Assembly (NCBI GenBank): GCA_000733355.1
Contig: JNVV01000010.1
Span: 724,324 to 788,323 of the forward strand
DNA length: 64,000 nt
Reading direction: 5' to 3'
From: Falciphora oryzae
Lineage: Eukaryota; Ascomycota; Sordariomycetes; Magnaporthales; Magnaporthaceae
The notes beneath the pieces are model-generated. The model saw only the letters and a program-made list of their open reading frames with translations. It searched no databases and was not told the origin of the DNA. Of the stretch, positions 35,138 through 45,912 are shown one piece after another. The first letter of the stretch is position 1. Every line of letters starts with the position of its first letter. A program made the translations under genes and the position numbers.

Positions 35138-35225
35138 TGACCACTGCAGGGATCGAACCTGCGACATTATGCGAGCACAGGATTACACTGTAAAGCATAC
35201 GATATAACCACTAATCTAAGCGGCC
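35138..35225 (-). tRNA. tRNA-Val (anticodon UAC) with 15-nt intron
   Basis: 88 nt fold into a complete cloverleaf. The acceptor stem GGCCGCT pairs with AGTGGTC at all seven positions (with G-U pairs). The D arm spans 35216-35201. The anticodon stem is TATGC/GCATA, and the T arm GCAGG-TTCGATC-CCTGC contains a good B box. The variable loop is ATGTC and the discriminator is A. The anticodon loop would be TTTACA+C, interrupted after position 37 by a 15-nt intron (35188-35174). The anticodon TAC lies at 35192-35190. The intron position is canonical. T runs follow the gene. Confidence 0.92.
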
Positions 35226-35493
35226 GATTTCTCGCTTGGAGGCGAAGCGATGGTAGAACCGGGCGCGAAAGTGCAGTTATATGGCTATACTCAACTGGAG
35301 GTAAAATTTTCCCTGCCGATAGAGCCATGGTGGGGCAATCTCTGTGAATTGAGCATGCTGAGTGGTTCAAGCTCCAGTCTGGCAGTTGCAACGCCGAGCC
35401 CAAGCTCTTGATGCACTCAAAGTTCATAGACAATTCTTCGGCCTTTGCGGACGCCGCCGAGGAACAATCAAGGCAAAGGGACCCAATTGGACC

Positions 35494-36565
35494 ATGGTGG
35501 GATCTAAGACTGCCCAGACGGCCCTGTGCCGGGCTGGACCCGCCCTCCGAGGGTTGTCAGAAATGTACGTCAAGCTCAAAATGGAAGCCCCGTTGGGCAG
35601 TCCGTGTAAACAGAGAGAGAGGGAGCGATAGTTCAAGAAGCTAGACAGCCTAACAAGTCCGCCCTCCTGTTCCTTGTAGCTCTCTCCCTCCCCGCGTTCA
35701 GCGCGCCGTCGCAACCCGAGCTCTGGCCACGCTGCGCGGCCCGGCGCATTCGCCAAACCCCTCCTCGTCCTCCCGCTTGCCGCCGCCATGGCGGACGCCC
35801 TCGGCGGCGGCGGCGGCCTGCGGCAGGTGTCTATCGACCAGCGCAGCCCTCAGCAAGAAGTTTAACCCTGGCAAGGTGGAGAAGAGAAAAGGGGGCAAGG
35901 CCGCCACCCCCGCCGCCGCCTCGGATGGGCACGAGGACGGCGACGGCAACACCCTCTCGAGCAAAAAGAAGGCCGACCCCGACAACCCGACCGACTTTGG
36001 CGAGGTCGAGGAGCTGTACACGCGCCTGACCGCCCGCACCAAGGAGCGGCTCCTCGCGATGCGGCAGGGCGGGCGCTTCAGCCCGGACGCGCTGGGCCGC
36101 GTGCCCGTGGTGCTGGCCAAGGGCGCCGCGCCCGTGCCGCTGTCCGAGGCGGCGCTCGTCGACGTGCAGGGCGGTCGTGTCGTGCAGCTGACGCTGTTCG
36201 AGCCGGGCTACCGGCGCGCCGTCATGAGCGCCATCCAGTCCAGCCCCCAATTCAACCAGCAGCCCCAGCCCGACCCGGACGACGACGCCATCCTGACCCT
36301 CAAGGTCGAGCCCGAGAAGCTCGACGACCAGCTGCGCGCCGTCAAGGAGGCCTGCCACGGCCTGCGCGAGGGCCTGCGCCGCGTCACCGCCGCCCGCCAG
36401 AAGAAGCACGCCCAGTGGGGGCGCTCGGCGCTCGTCCTGTCCGACACCATCGCGCTGCTCAACAAGAGGGTGCAGAAGTTGCAGGACGCCCAGATGAAGG
36501 AGGTCGACCTCATCGAGAACGACTGCATGAAGGCGCTAAAGAAGTCTCACGGCCAGGCCTTTTGA
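35494..36565 (+). CDS. RRF1: Mitochondrial ribosome recycling factor
   Basis: Releases mitochondrial ribosomes from mRNA after termination (bacterial RRF/Frr homologue, yeast Rrf1/Fil1). The main frame has no ATG between its upstream stop (35651) and the RRF domain. The start lies in a first exon: ATG 35494 in a perfect ACCATGG context, exon 35494-35564, intron 35565-35679 (GTACGT donor, CCTAACA branch point, CTTGTAG acceptor), exon 35680-36565. The joined product is 318 aa. The first 75 or so residues are rich in Arg, Ala and Ser without acidic runs, followed by CLSTSAALSKK, a typical presequence cleavage region. The RRF domain covers about 125-318 (LRAGGRF-like MRQGGRFSPDALG, then the long C-terminal helix KEVDLIENDCMKALKK). 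The tRNA gene lies 268 bp upstream. Confidence 0.9.
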
Positions 36566-37024
36566 GCATTTTCCCTTTGTCTACTTCCGGTTCAGGGATG
36601 TATGTTTGAATATGCATACATATACCTATAGACGATTCGTGGAGAGGACGGAAACGAAAATTGTCCTCCCTTTTGATGACATAAATCACGGCATATATTC
36701 CGCTCTTCTAGATGCCTAGAGAGACTCGGCAGAAAAACGCTTGAGGCAAAGGTGCACCTCGGTTCGGTATCCAAGGGGTAAAAAAGTTGTTTGTTTCTAC
36801 AGATGTACAATAAAAGCGGTATCGTCTACTGTGTGTGAGATAGAAGTGTCGACTCTGCTCGAACTTGGGGCACCACCCCCTTCCTCACACCATAACTCGT
36901 CAAATGCCCAGACGTCACAAATGCGTGCCATACTATCAATGTGGTTTGATGTGTCGCATGCCCATTTTCCTCTACGATAGCTGTGTACATCATCCTTGGA
37001 CTCCCGGTTCGCCGGATACGCAGA
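36566..37024. other. Convergent 3' flanks
   Basis: 459 bp between the ribosome recycling factor and the Gly/Arg-rich protein gene. An AATAAA at 36809-36814 on the plus strand could be the poly(A) signal of the former. Confidence 0.5.
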
Positions 37025-38287
37025 TCAAGGACGAGCCTGCTTTGGGGCAGGGGCGGCATTCCCTGCACCTCCCCTGGCTGCTCCGGGGAGGAGGGAGGCG
37101 AACTTGTCCGCAAACGCCTTTGCCTCGGCCGACCCGTAAGTCGCTTCGCGGGCGAGGTACATGTTGACGGTCGCGAGGCGGTCGCTGGTGCCAGGGGGCA
37201 CATACTGTGGCGGGGCAGCGATCTTGCCCTGGAGGGCGGCGTCGACGATGGCCTGCTGTGTCTCCTTGCTGGCGGCGTGGACCTGCTCGAGGTCCGAGTT
37301 CTCGATCAGCCACTGGCGCTCGGCCGGGTCGGCGAAGAAGACGGGCTTGCCGGCCTCGTAGCGCTCGGCGTTGTCGACGGGGTCGTTGTTCCAGCCGGGC
37401 TCGAACGGCTGCCCGCCGCCCAGGATGCGCATCGAGCGCATCGCCGTCTCGACCATGCCGCGGCTGCCCGCAGAGCTGGGCACCGCGGGGCCCCAGCCCG
37501 TCAGCGAGTCGGCCGTCAGCGATGGGACGTAGGGCTGCCGCTCGCCCTGGTCGCGCGCCGCCATCCACGCCTTCTCCTCGGCCGACTCGCCGAGCCCGGC
37601 CCTCTTCTCCTCCTCGAACTTGTAGTCGTCCTCGCGCTGCTCCCGAGAGTCCTTCCCGCCGCGGCCCCTTCGGCCCCGGCCCCGGCCGCCGCGTCCACCG
37701 CGGTCGAAGCCCCCGCCACGAGGCCCTCCGAACCGACTCCCGCCGCGACTGCCGTCATCACCACCCGGCCTAAGGAACCCGCCTGCCCTGCCACCCCCGA
37801 ACCCACCACCGCCTCCCCGGCCGAGGGTGCTGGGGGCCCTGACGATGGTGCCGCGGGAGGCGAACGAGCTCGGTGGCCTGACGAAGCGCGGGGGCCCGTC
37901 GCCGCCGCCACCGCCGCCACCGCTGCTGCTACCGCTATTGCTGCCGCTGTTGTTTTCGCCGGGGTGCCCCAGTGGCCGGCGCGGGAGGCTGCGGACGTTT
38001 GTCGGGGCCGCGAACTGCCTGTTGATCCTCTGGGAGAGCGGGGTCTGCTCCGAGGCGTTGCCGCCGCTGAGGCCCCCGAGGGACTCGGCGGCCGCCCGGG
38101 ACCGTTCGCGGGGGTTGCTGGGCTGCCTGGGGTCGCTGTCGTCGGACGATCGCAGGCTCGAGGTGGTCGAGATGGCGCAGTACTGGAGCCATGTGGTCGT
38201 CGCCGGCCGGAGGGAGCCCGCCGCCGTCGAGGACGCCAGGTCCCGCGACCCCCCGCGGAGGAGGGTGCCGAATGCCCGGCCCTGCAT
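37025..38287 (-). CDS. Gly/Arg-rich protein, probably mitochondrial (possible small-subunit mitoribosomal protein)
   Basis: Intronless frame of 420 aa; function not recognised with certainty. The N-terminus MQGRAFGTLLRGGSRDL is basic and lacks acidic residues until Asp16. With the following SSTAAGSLRPATTTWLQYC it resembles a mitochondrial presequence. Residues about 105-215 are low complexity: Ser/Gly runs, then RGG/GRG-type repeats (GGFDRGGRGG, GRGRRGRGG). After a charged helix (EEKRAGLGESAEEKAW) comes a conserved-looking C-terminal domain (about 245-400) with GWGPAVP, FEPGWNNDPVDNAERY and FFADPAERQWLIEN. The layout (presequence, disordered basic linker, compact C-terminus) is compatible with a fungal-specific mitoribosomal protein such as mS46, but this is a guess. 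Convergent with the mitochondrial ribosome recycling factor. Confidence 0.8.
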   Translation of the reverse strand: MQGRAFGTLLRGGSRDLASSTAAGSLRPATTTWLQYCAISTTSSLRSSDDSDPRQPSNPRERSRAAAESLGGLSGGNASEQTPLSQRINRQFAAPTNVRSLPRRPLGHPGENNSGSNSGSSSGGGGGGGDGPPRFVRPPSSFASRGTIVRAPSTLGRGGGGGFGGGRAGGFLRPGGDDGSRGGSRFGGPRGGGFDRGGRGGRGRGRRGRGGKDSREQREDDYKFEEEKRAGLGESAEEKAWMAARDQGERQPYVPSLTADSLTGWGPAVPSSAGSRGMVETAMRSMRILGGGQPFEPGWNNDPVDNAERYEAGKPVFFADPAERQWLIENSDLEQVHAASKETQQAIVDAALQGKIAAPPQYVPPGTSDRLATVNMYLAREATYGSAEAKAFADKFASLLPGAARGGAGNAAPAPKQARP

Positions 38288-41200
38288 CCCGTATCGTTTC
38301 CCTTCGTGTGCCTCTCAGGGCTTTGGGTACAAAGGGATGTTCGCACGCGTATAGGTTTCAGCGCGCGCCGTGGGTCGTCGTGTCGTCTCCGATTTACAGC
38401 ATCCTGCGATTTGTGCTTGTTCACCACCACAGATCCGAGACAGCTCTCAAAATTTCAGAACGTTGCTTGATTGGACAATCCTCGCCGGAAAGTGGAACCA
38501 ACCTCTCTGTCCCCACTTGGTTTTGATATCCCCGCCGTCCCAGAATCCGCACAAGACGGACTCCTCATTAAGCATCGTCGTCCTCATTCAGTTCACGATT
38601 CTGTTTACCCATTTGAAGCAGCTATGGATACTCTTTATGTGCAAGCCAACTTTATCTCTGTACTTACGTAGCTGCCGCAGTGCAACGGATACTCGGGCAC
38701 ATATTTTCCGACCCCATATTTTGTTCCCGCGAAGCGAGTGTAAGTCGAGGCCATGATCTATTGTCTGTTGGTTGATTATACTCCTTGATACGCCAACCGA
38801 CCACATACCTACGCCCGGATACATGCAGATAGTGAGACATTAAACCCGGCGATCTGTGTAATGCATATTCGTCAAGTTTGGAACCTGGTGTGCTGGTATT
38901 TTGGCCGCCAGTCGCATCACCGGACACGACACCCTCATCAACTCAACCCTCCCTACCTGCTACCACCCTACCAACCATGGATGATTCTATTCGTAACAGC
39001 AATTGAGTCGGTAGCCGGCAAGCGATAGGGTGAACATGTGTGGGCTAGGGCGGGTATTGAGATGATCTGCATCCTTAGTGTGATCATGTGGTATACAAAT
39101 TGCCCACTCTCGTCCTCCAAACGGCCGCGTGGTTCCGGTTCCGGCAAAGCAGTCTATCGATAATGGCTGGGTTGGTAACACCCTCATTCCCTGGTCACTC
39201 TGGTTTGAACCACGCTACGTTAGGTAACTACGTCCACCTGGTCAAGTAGCCTCTATTCTGCGTAGGGTGTGTTGCAAGATATCCAACTCTCTTGAACATT
39301 GTGTTCGTGTGAAATACTCGATATACCAGTAAACACACTGGCGTAACCCCGTAGTGCCAGCCAGGGTGTAGGCAAGCTCACGTAATACGCATCTGGCTAG
39401 ATATGTGTCCACGTAAGTGCCTACTGACGTACTGGAGGCAGATAAGGAAGACCGCGGAGGCCTTGTAGGCTGGGCATTGGAAATCACCCGTCTTGGATGC
39501 GACACACACAGCAAGCCGACTTGGCCCGCGTGACCGCACGTAAACGGATGGCCATGCATACGGCTGGAGAACACAAAGGTGCGCACTAGATACGGTTCGT
39601 GACGGTGTGTACGAATTAAAAGCAGGGGGGGACGAGTGATAAGGGAGGGTAGCATGGCATGACATCAAATGGCACGGCGCTTGCATGCCGCGAGACTACT
39701 GTACAAGGCCAGCAGCAAGAGGCAGGAGCGGGGGTCGGGGAGCTGGACGGCCAGCTCCGATACGGTGCGGATTGCGAATGGATGCCCCCGTCCGGGGCCC
39801 ACGGCCTACCGAGTTGCGTTTTGAATCTGTGCGCAGCAGACGGTGTGCGCGCGACCATGTAAGTTGCCCGTCCGAATTGGTCAGGTCGGCACACGGTGGA
39901 ATGGCGGTCACGGTTCTCATCATGGTAGCGACGCGACTATTAATCCTTGGCCGGAGTATTGAGCCATTCGTTGCAGGCGACGTACGGTGTAGGTCGTCGG
40001 CTATTGAAGACGGGTGCCCTGGGTGCGCTCTGATGGGGGTAGATCGACATAAATGCACAAAGTGAATGCGAGTAGCGATGATAAGAGGGATGCTGGGGCG
40101 GGGAGCATGAATGTGAGCTGGGCGGGAAGGGCTAGATTGCGAGAGAGAGAGTCAGCCCCCGCCGTGCAGCCGCGCAATACAATGGGAGCTGATGTGATTA
40201 GCGTCTGTCCATTGTCTGAATGCTTGGTTGGCATCGCACGGCAGCGCAAACCTTGCTTCAATCTGGGCAGATTTTGTTTTTCGATGGCTGGGCTTGCGTG
40301 GAGGTGGCAGCCCATATGGGCGCCTCGAGCATTCCATAACGGGCATGCATGCACACAAAAAGCACATCGAGTCAGCGAGTCGCAGGGCGCAAAGGCGGGG
40401 CAACACTACCACCGTTGAAAGATAGCGCCCCCTCGATGGCTTCCCATCTCCAGTAGGCGCGAGGTATTGGATGTCGGCCCACCCAGCACATCTCCCAATC
40501 TGGTGGGCAAAGCTTCAGTTTGCAAATACGGCGCGAAGGAGGCGAGGGTGTCCCGTTCCGGGATCGGCGCACCGTGGCGACGGGCTCGATCCGACACCAG
40601 GCGTGCCAGGCTGAGCCGCCCTCGGCGGGAGATGCCGACAATAGAGTATGTGCTGGTTGCAACCACGAGACGTGATGTGGCGGTGGTTTGATGAAGAAGC
40701 GTGCTCCCGGTTCAAGGATACCACCGCCCTGTCGGTTCCACCCCCGTCTGCTACTTGAACTGCTCGCCAGCTTTGATCGAGGAGTAACCCAGCCGTTGAC
40801 GGCGTGACTCACCTCGCAGCTTTGCACAGGAAACCCCTCATCCCTAGGAGCCAGAGACACTACGTAGCCATCGTTAGCGTTTGTCGAAAGTGATGGAATC
40901 CTTTTTCTTCTCTTCTTTTGCGACAACGCGCAGGCCAGGTGTTCCCCGCATGCTTTGGCTTTCCCTGGTCGACCTGCGGGGAGCTCGAGGAAGCTCCTTG
41001 TTGGCTGCCGAGCCTGTCAGAAACCCATCTCATATCCATCGTCATCCCAACCGCCTGATCCGGGGATATTTGTCGATGCGACATGAGGGCGACTCGTGTG
41101 CCTTCTTCCCCACGCAACAGACCTGCTTGATGTTTATGGAGAGTCTGGGGAGAGTCGTGTGACGTAATGCGGGTATCCCGCCGCGTTTTCTTCGAACGAG

Positions 41201-41328
41201 GCTGATCGTAGACACGGAGTAACCGCCATCTTCCCTGTTGATGCCTTGTGTTTCTTCAAGTGGGCTGATGGCAAACGACGGGTGCATACAGTACGGTAAA
41301 GCTTCGCGGTCCGGGGCTAGAAAAGACG

Positions 41329-41360
<32 letters not shown>
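41329..41360. repeat. Poly-A homopolymer, 32 nt
   Basis: Thirty-two consecutive A, flanked by GACG on the left and CTAATAG on the right. It is the longest homopolymer in the window. Confidence 0.95.
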
Positions 41361-41362
<2 letters not shown>

Positions 41363-44300
41363 AATAGTCGAGAGGAAGGGAAGGGGATGGGAAAGAGAAG
41401 AGAGATGAGACGAGGAGTAATCGAGGCATCTTAGAGTTGATATGCTCCTCTTGAGAAGGACATGCTGAAGCAAGACCGGATTGACTGCGAATATCATACA
41501 CTGTGATTCCATGCTGTCGCGCTGAAACAATATCCATCTAGACCGAGTAGGGCTCCGCATTGAGCCCGGGGCGGCCGCTGTCGGCCGACGCCACGCGTAA
41601 GTCGCATGGCTAATATAGACGGACGCTCGGTACTATTCCCAATATTGCTGCCGGCATATCGACAGCCAGCATCCGGGCTGCGTCGGGGCTGCGTCAGGCC
41701 GTTGTGGTCTCCTGCGCCGTTCCCACTGCATATTCTGTCATGTGCTTTTCGGGCGGCGGGGCTGAGAGGCATGGACAGCCGCACGTCGCTTGCCTCTAGA
41801 GGTGGCGTTTTTCTACACTCGTTTACGTTCAAAGAAGGGGTTTACGAATGGCTGGCGGCAGCGGCCTGAGACTAATTTGCAATGCTTACTGGCCATTCAC
41901 TGCCTGATAGTGAGCCTTTGGCCAAGCATCTCCTCCAAAGGGAACGTGGGCCATCATGCATACAGCATGCTACTTCGAGTTGGTTGCCCGCAATATCCGT
42001 CAGCGGACAGCCTGAGGAGGGAGAAGGTGGGGGTTATGACGATATTCCTCTTTGTCTGAGTCTTGCTAGCGCGCATAGGTCTCCGGTATCGCAGCAAGCG
42101 CTTTCGAAGACGACGTGATGACCTTGTGGTGGTGGTGGGAGTGGTGGGGCTCAAGTTGACGTATCGGCCTGAATGGATGTCTGGGAAAATCGCCGCCACG
42201 CAGGTGGTTGGAAGGAGGTGGCACGAGGTTGAATCTTGCATGCAGTCCTGCAGACTGTCCCGGACAAAAAGGTGGGTATGGATCGACTCTGCAGTACCTG
42301 TGGGCAAAGTACCGGCCGGGGGGGCAACGGCTCTCTGGCGGGAACACCAAACCCGCTGGTCTGCGGTGCTCCTCGAAACCGACAGTTTCCGACCAGTTGA
42401 TCCGACAGCTGAGGAGGACCCGAGGACCCTGCGGAGAGCCCTGAGGCAGGCCCCTCGACCGATCAAAGTTCCAGAGGTCCGTCTTGTCGGAGGCTCTGAA
42501 GCGGTGCCAAGGAGTCACTCCAGTTTGGTGGGCTGATCAGGAGCTGCAGAGACTCGAATGGGGGAGAGGACTCCACTTCGAACAATCGAGATTCGCTGAT
42601 CTGGAGGGCACAATCAAGAGCCAGCCACCAGCGAATGCTGACACACACATAGACTGACAAGACAAGCCGACTGGCGGACGAGCCGGCGAACTCGAAACGG
42701 AAACCCGGCGGGGGAATACTTGTAATCATGTAGCTAACCGCCGACGAGATAAGTACGGAGCCCTCTCGGCTCTGGGCCGCCGGCCTCCTCTTGGCGAAGA
42801 TTTCGTGCTTTTTCTTTTGTGTGCCTCTCCCGAGCAACCCCTGCAAGGGACAGACAACGGAGTCACGCCGGTAGAATTCGATGGCACCTCAACTACACCG
42901 CACTTCGCCTCCTAGGCCCTAGATTAGGGCCAAGTGCGCCATCCGAGAGAGCCATACTTTTGGCGTGGCTGGTATCGTCCAGTGACCCCGACGCGTGTCC
43001 CTGCTCGATGGACATATCGATCCGAAGGAATGGAGGAAACAGGGAACTGCTCCGTCGGGGGAAAAAAGCCAATAATGATAGGCGAAAGGAAAAACGGGGA
43101 TGCAAACGGCCAAGGGGCTTTCTCGGGCACACAATACCGACACCGCACCGCATCGCAACGTGAAAATGGTCGGGCACGGCAAGATTTCGACGGCACCCTG
43201 AAGTGGGCTGGAACTGGCTGGGTGGACCTGGCCAAGGCAGGGTTTTACGTGTATTTTGCTCTGATTTGGCCCCCTTTCGCCAAAGGTGGGCCCGCCCATG
43301 CCGCCATCTCAACGACAGGCGGCGATCCCCAATTTGGGGCAGCCCGCACCCCAAGCTCACTTGATGGAGCTTGACGGAGCACACCGTAGCGCTCTCTGAA
43401 ACGTGACAGGATATGCATATTCGGACCAATACACCACAATCGTAAGACGCCTCCATCGCCGACGGAAGGGGGCCATCCATGCGAGCAAACTATACTCGCC
43501 ACGCCCTCTTACACATAAAGGTATCGGCCGAGCGTTGACATCGAGAGCCAAGCGAGAAGAAGAAGGGAAAATTTTTTTACGATGTTGCAGCTGCCACGGT
43601 GGGACCGCAGGCGGCTTGGGTGGATGTCGGTAACGTCCGTAATCTAAATCGATATTCGTCCCCATCGAGGCCCAGGCCCCTTTGGCGTACTGGCGTCTGC
43701 TGGCCGTGCGCCTTTTGAGAGGGAGCAGCTTTGGGACGTCAGTTCATTGGCCCCCCCTGTGGCGAAGAAAGGGAGGCGAACCAGCGGGCAGCACTGACTG
43801 CCAGACACTTGTTGACGGGAATTTGTTTCGGTCGTCACACGAGGCGACAATATCGATTATGCACATAGACGGTGAGCGAGGCCACGACAACGGCAAACTC
43901 GGCTCGAATCAGGGCCCGGGTCTCATCGCATTCCAACCTTCCTGACGGGAAGGGCAATAACACGCCCGATAATCTACGAATTGCTGTCCCAGACTTTTGT
44001 CCAGTTACAGACATGGGCAGGAGGCTGCGACGGCGGACGGGGATCGAATATGAAAAACGAAACAACAAGAACAAAGCGAGCAAAATGAATACATATTCAC
44101 ATACATAGCAAGCCTGCAATCCCCGGCAGCATGTTTATCAGTTGGTTGCTTCATGCTGGCTGTCCAATCCCGTTGTCGTCTTATTCATGACCTATGAGAC
44201 TGGACACAGAAAGACGAAGCACCGACAAATAAACAGGACAAGCCGGTCCGGGCTAGAGGTCGCTATTACACGATATGCTGAAGTCACATGGGGTGCATGC

Positions 44301-45581
44301 TTGACGGCTTGAGACACGCAGGACGCACAGATTTGCACTGCACGGCGCACGAGGTTGGAGCTGGGTAGTGCAACGCCATCCCGATAGCGCCAGTTGTGCA
44401 GCAGCTGTCTGTAGGAAGGCAGGAGAGCTGAACTCGGGATGGATAACTCGGCTGGATTTATGTCGGCAAGTGCAAACGGCCAGGATAGGGAAACAGGAAA
44501 AGGGAAATCACAAGCACAGGAAAAGGAACATTGAGTGAATCCTGGAAACATGGCAATCATGAAGGGGAAGTGGGCGGTCAGGCCAATGAAGGGCACGACA
44601 AGAAAAAGAAAAAGAAAAAAATCAGAGAAAAAAAATCCTCCCGGGTGTGAGGACCATTCATGCCGGTACTTGGTTCGCAAGTACCCTGCCGTTCTGCACA
44701 CCTCCGTCACTTCCATGAGAATAACTTTCCCGGAGGAGGCGGAGGGGTATCAATCTGGGATGCAGCTGCCTGTGTGCGACGGGCTGCGTTCCCTGCTTGC
44801 CTATTAGAATGAAACGGTGCCTCCCTGCAGAGACGGAAGCTCGAAATGGTGGTGGGCCATGGTCAAGGGTCACGCCGACCGAGTGCCATCGTGGACATCG
44901 TTAGTGGACCCCCGTTCCATCCCTGCCTAATGACCAGGGCGGTTGGCGCTGCCGTGTGGGCTTAGTGGCTGCAGATTTGCAGCAGCCCACCCTTGCCATG
45001 CAGGCGCCGCTAGGGACCCGTAAGACTTGCAATTTCGCAGGCGTTTAACAGGAGGCGCGAGCACGAGCCAGCTGGCCTGGCCCAGCAACCCAGCGAGATC
45101 CAGAAGGTGGTGGGTGGGCAGCATTGCTAATTTTTTTTTTCTTGTCTGTTCTGGGTGTGATTTTTTGGGGGTGCAGCGGGACACTGTGGCGAGGGATAAT
45201 ATGTGGCACTGTGCAGGAAAGAGTTGTGTCGGCGGGCGCCGGTGCATGGACCTGAGGCGGCCCAGCAAGAGATACGGAGCGGTAAACGTTGACACAGGAC
45301 GAGAAACCATGGATGAAGGCACCAGAAAGATAGGTAGCAGCATGGAACAAGTGCCTCAAGTGACCATTCGCCTGCCCGTGCGCGCCGAAGACAAGCCTCC
45401 GAACGACAACCTGGGAACTCCTGGCGACGGCTCGATCAGGCGCTGTGCACGGCACAAGGAGGCTACAGGTGTGTGGGCAGGGCCGCTAGGGAGGGAAGGG
45501 GCCGGGCGTCGGCCTAGGGCAGGTAGGACGCAGGGTAGGTCGGGGCCTGGGGCGGGTGGTCCATACTGTGCGAATCTGTCG

Positions 45582-45735
45582 TTCCCTTCTTTTCCCTTCT
45601 GGTCCCTTTCCTCACAGTGGGCTCGAAAGACCTCCACCCACGCTGCCGCCCCTGCCCGCCCGTCGAGGAAACAAATAAGAGAGGTACCTTCCCTTCCAAC
45701 TCTCTTCCCACTTCCTCTCCCTCCCTCGTTCGCAT
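45582..45735 (+). promoter_or_regulatory. CT-rich promoter tracts of the PH-domain gene
   Basis: C/T-biased stretches about 180-330 bp before the start codon. They resemble pyrimidine boxes near transcription starts of strongly expressed fungal genes; this is inference. Confidence 0.4.
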
Positions 45736-45912
45736 CAGGCTAATTTCTCCCACTGCAGAATATAGGGCACCTCGCAACCCTCTTCTCCCATCGCCGTCCA
45801 TTAACCCAAAGCAACGACTATCTTTTTGCAGTTTTTGCTGTTCCCTCTGGAACTTGTGATACCCATTTTTGTTTTCTTTTCGCCTTCTTGATACCCCCCC
45901 ACATCATTCACC

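Larger units (their letters stand above)
38288..45912. other. 7.6-kb interval without recognisable gene
   Basis: Divergent interval between the Gly/Arg-rich protein gene and the PH-domain gene. Many overlapping frames of 60-240 codons occur, none with a domain or coherent exon series. It holds a 32-nt poly-A run (41329-41360). CT-rich tracts (about 45582-45617 and 45690-45730) sit just upstream of the PH-domain gene and are likely part of its promoter. No tRNA, rRNA or transposase remnant was recognised. Confidence 0.5.

Noticed and set aside
35788..35865. ATG 35788 as the start of the ribosome recycling factor
   Set aside because: It is in a different frame and stops after 25 codons; the spliced start at 35494 gives a full presequence.
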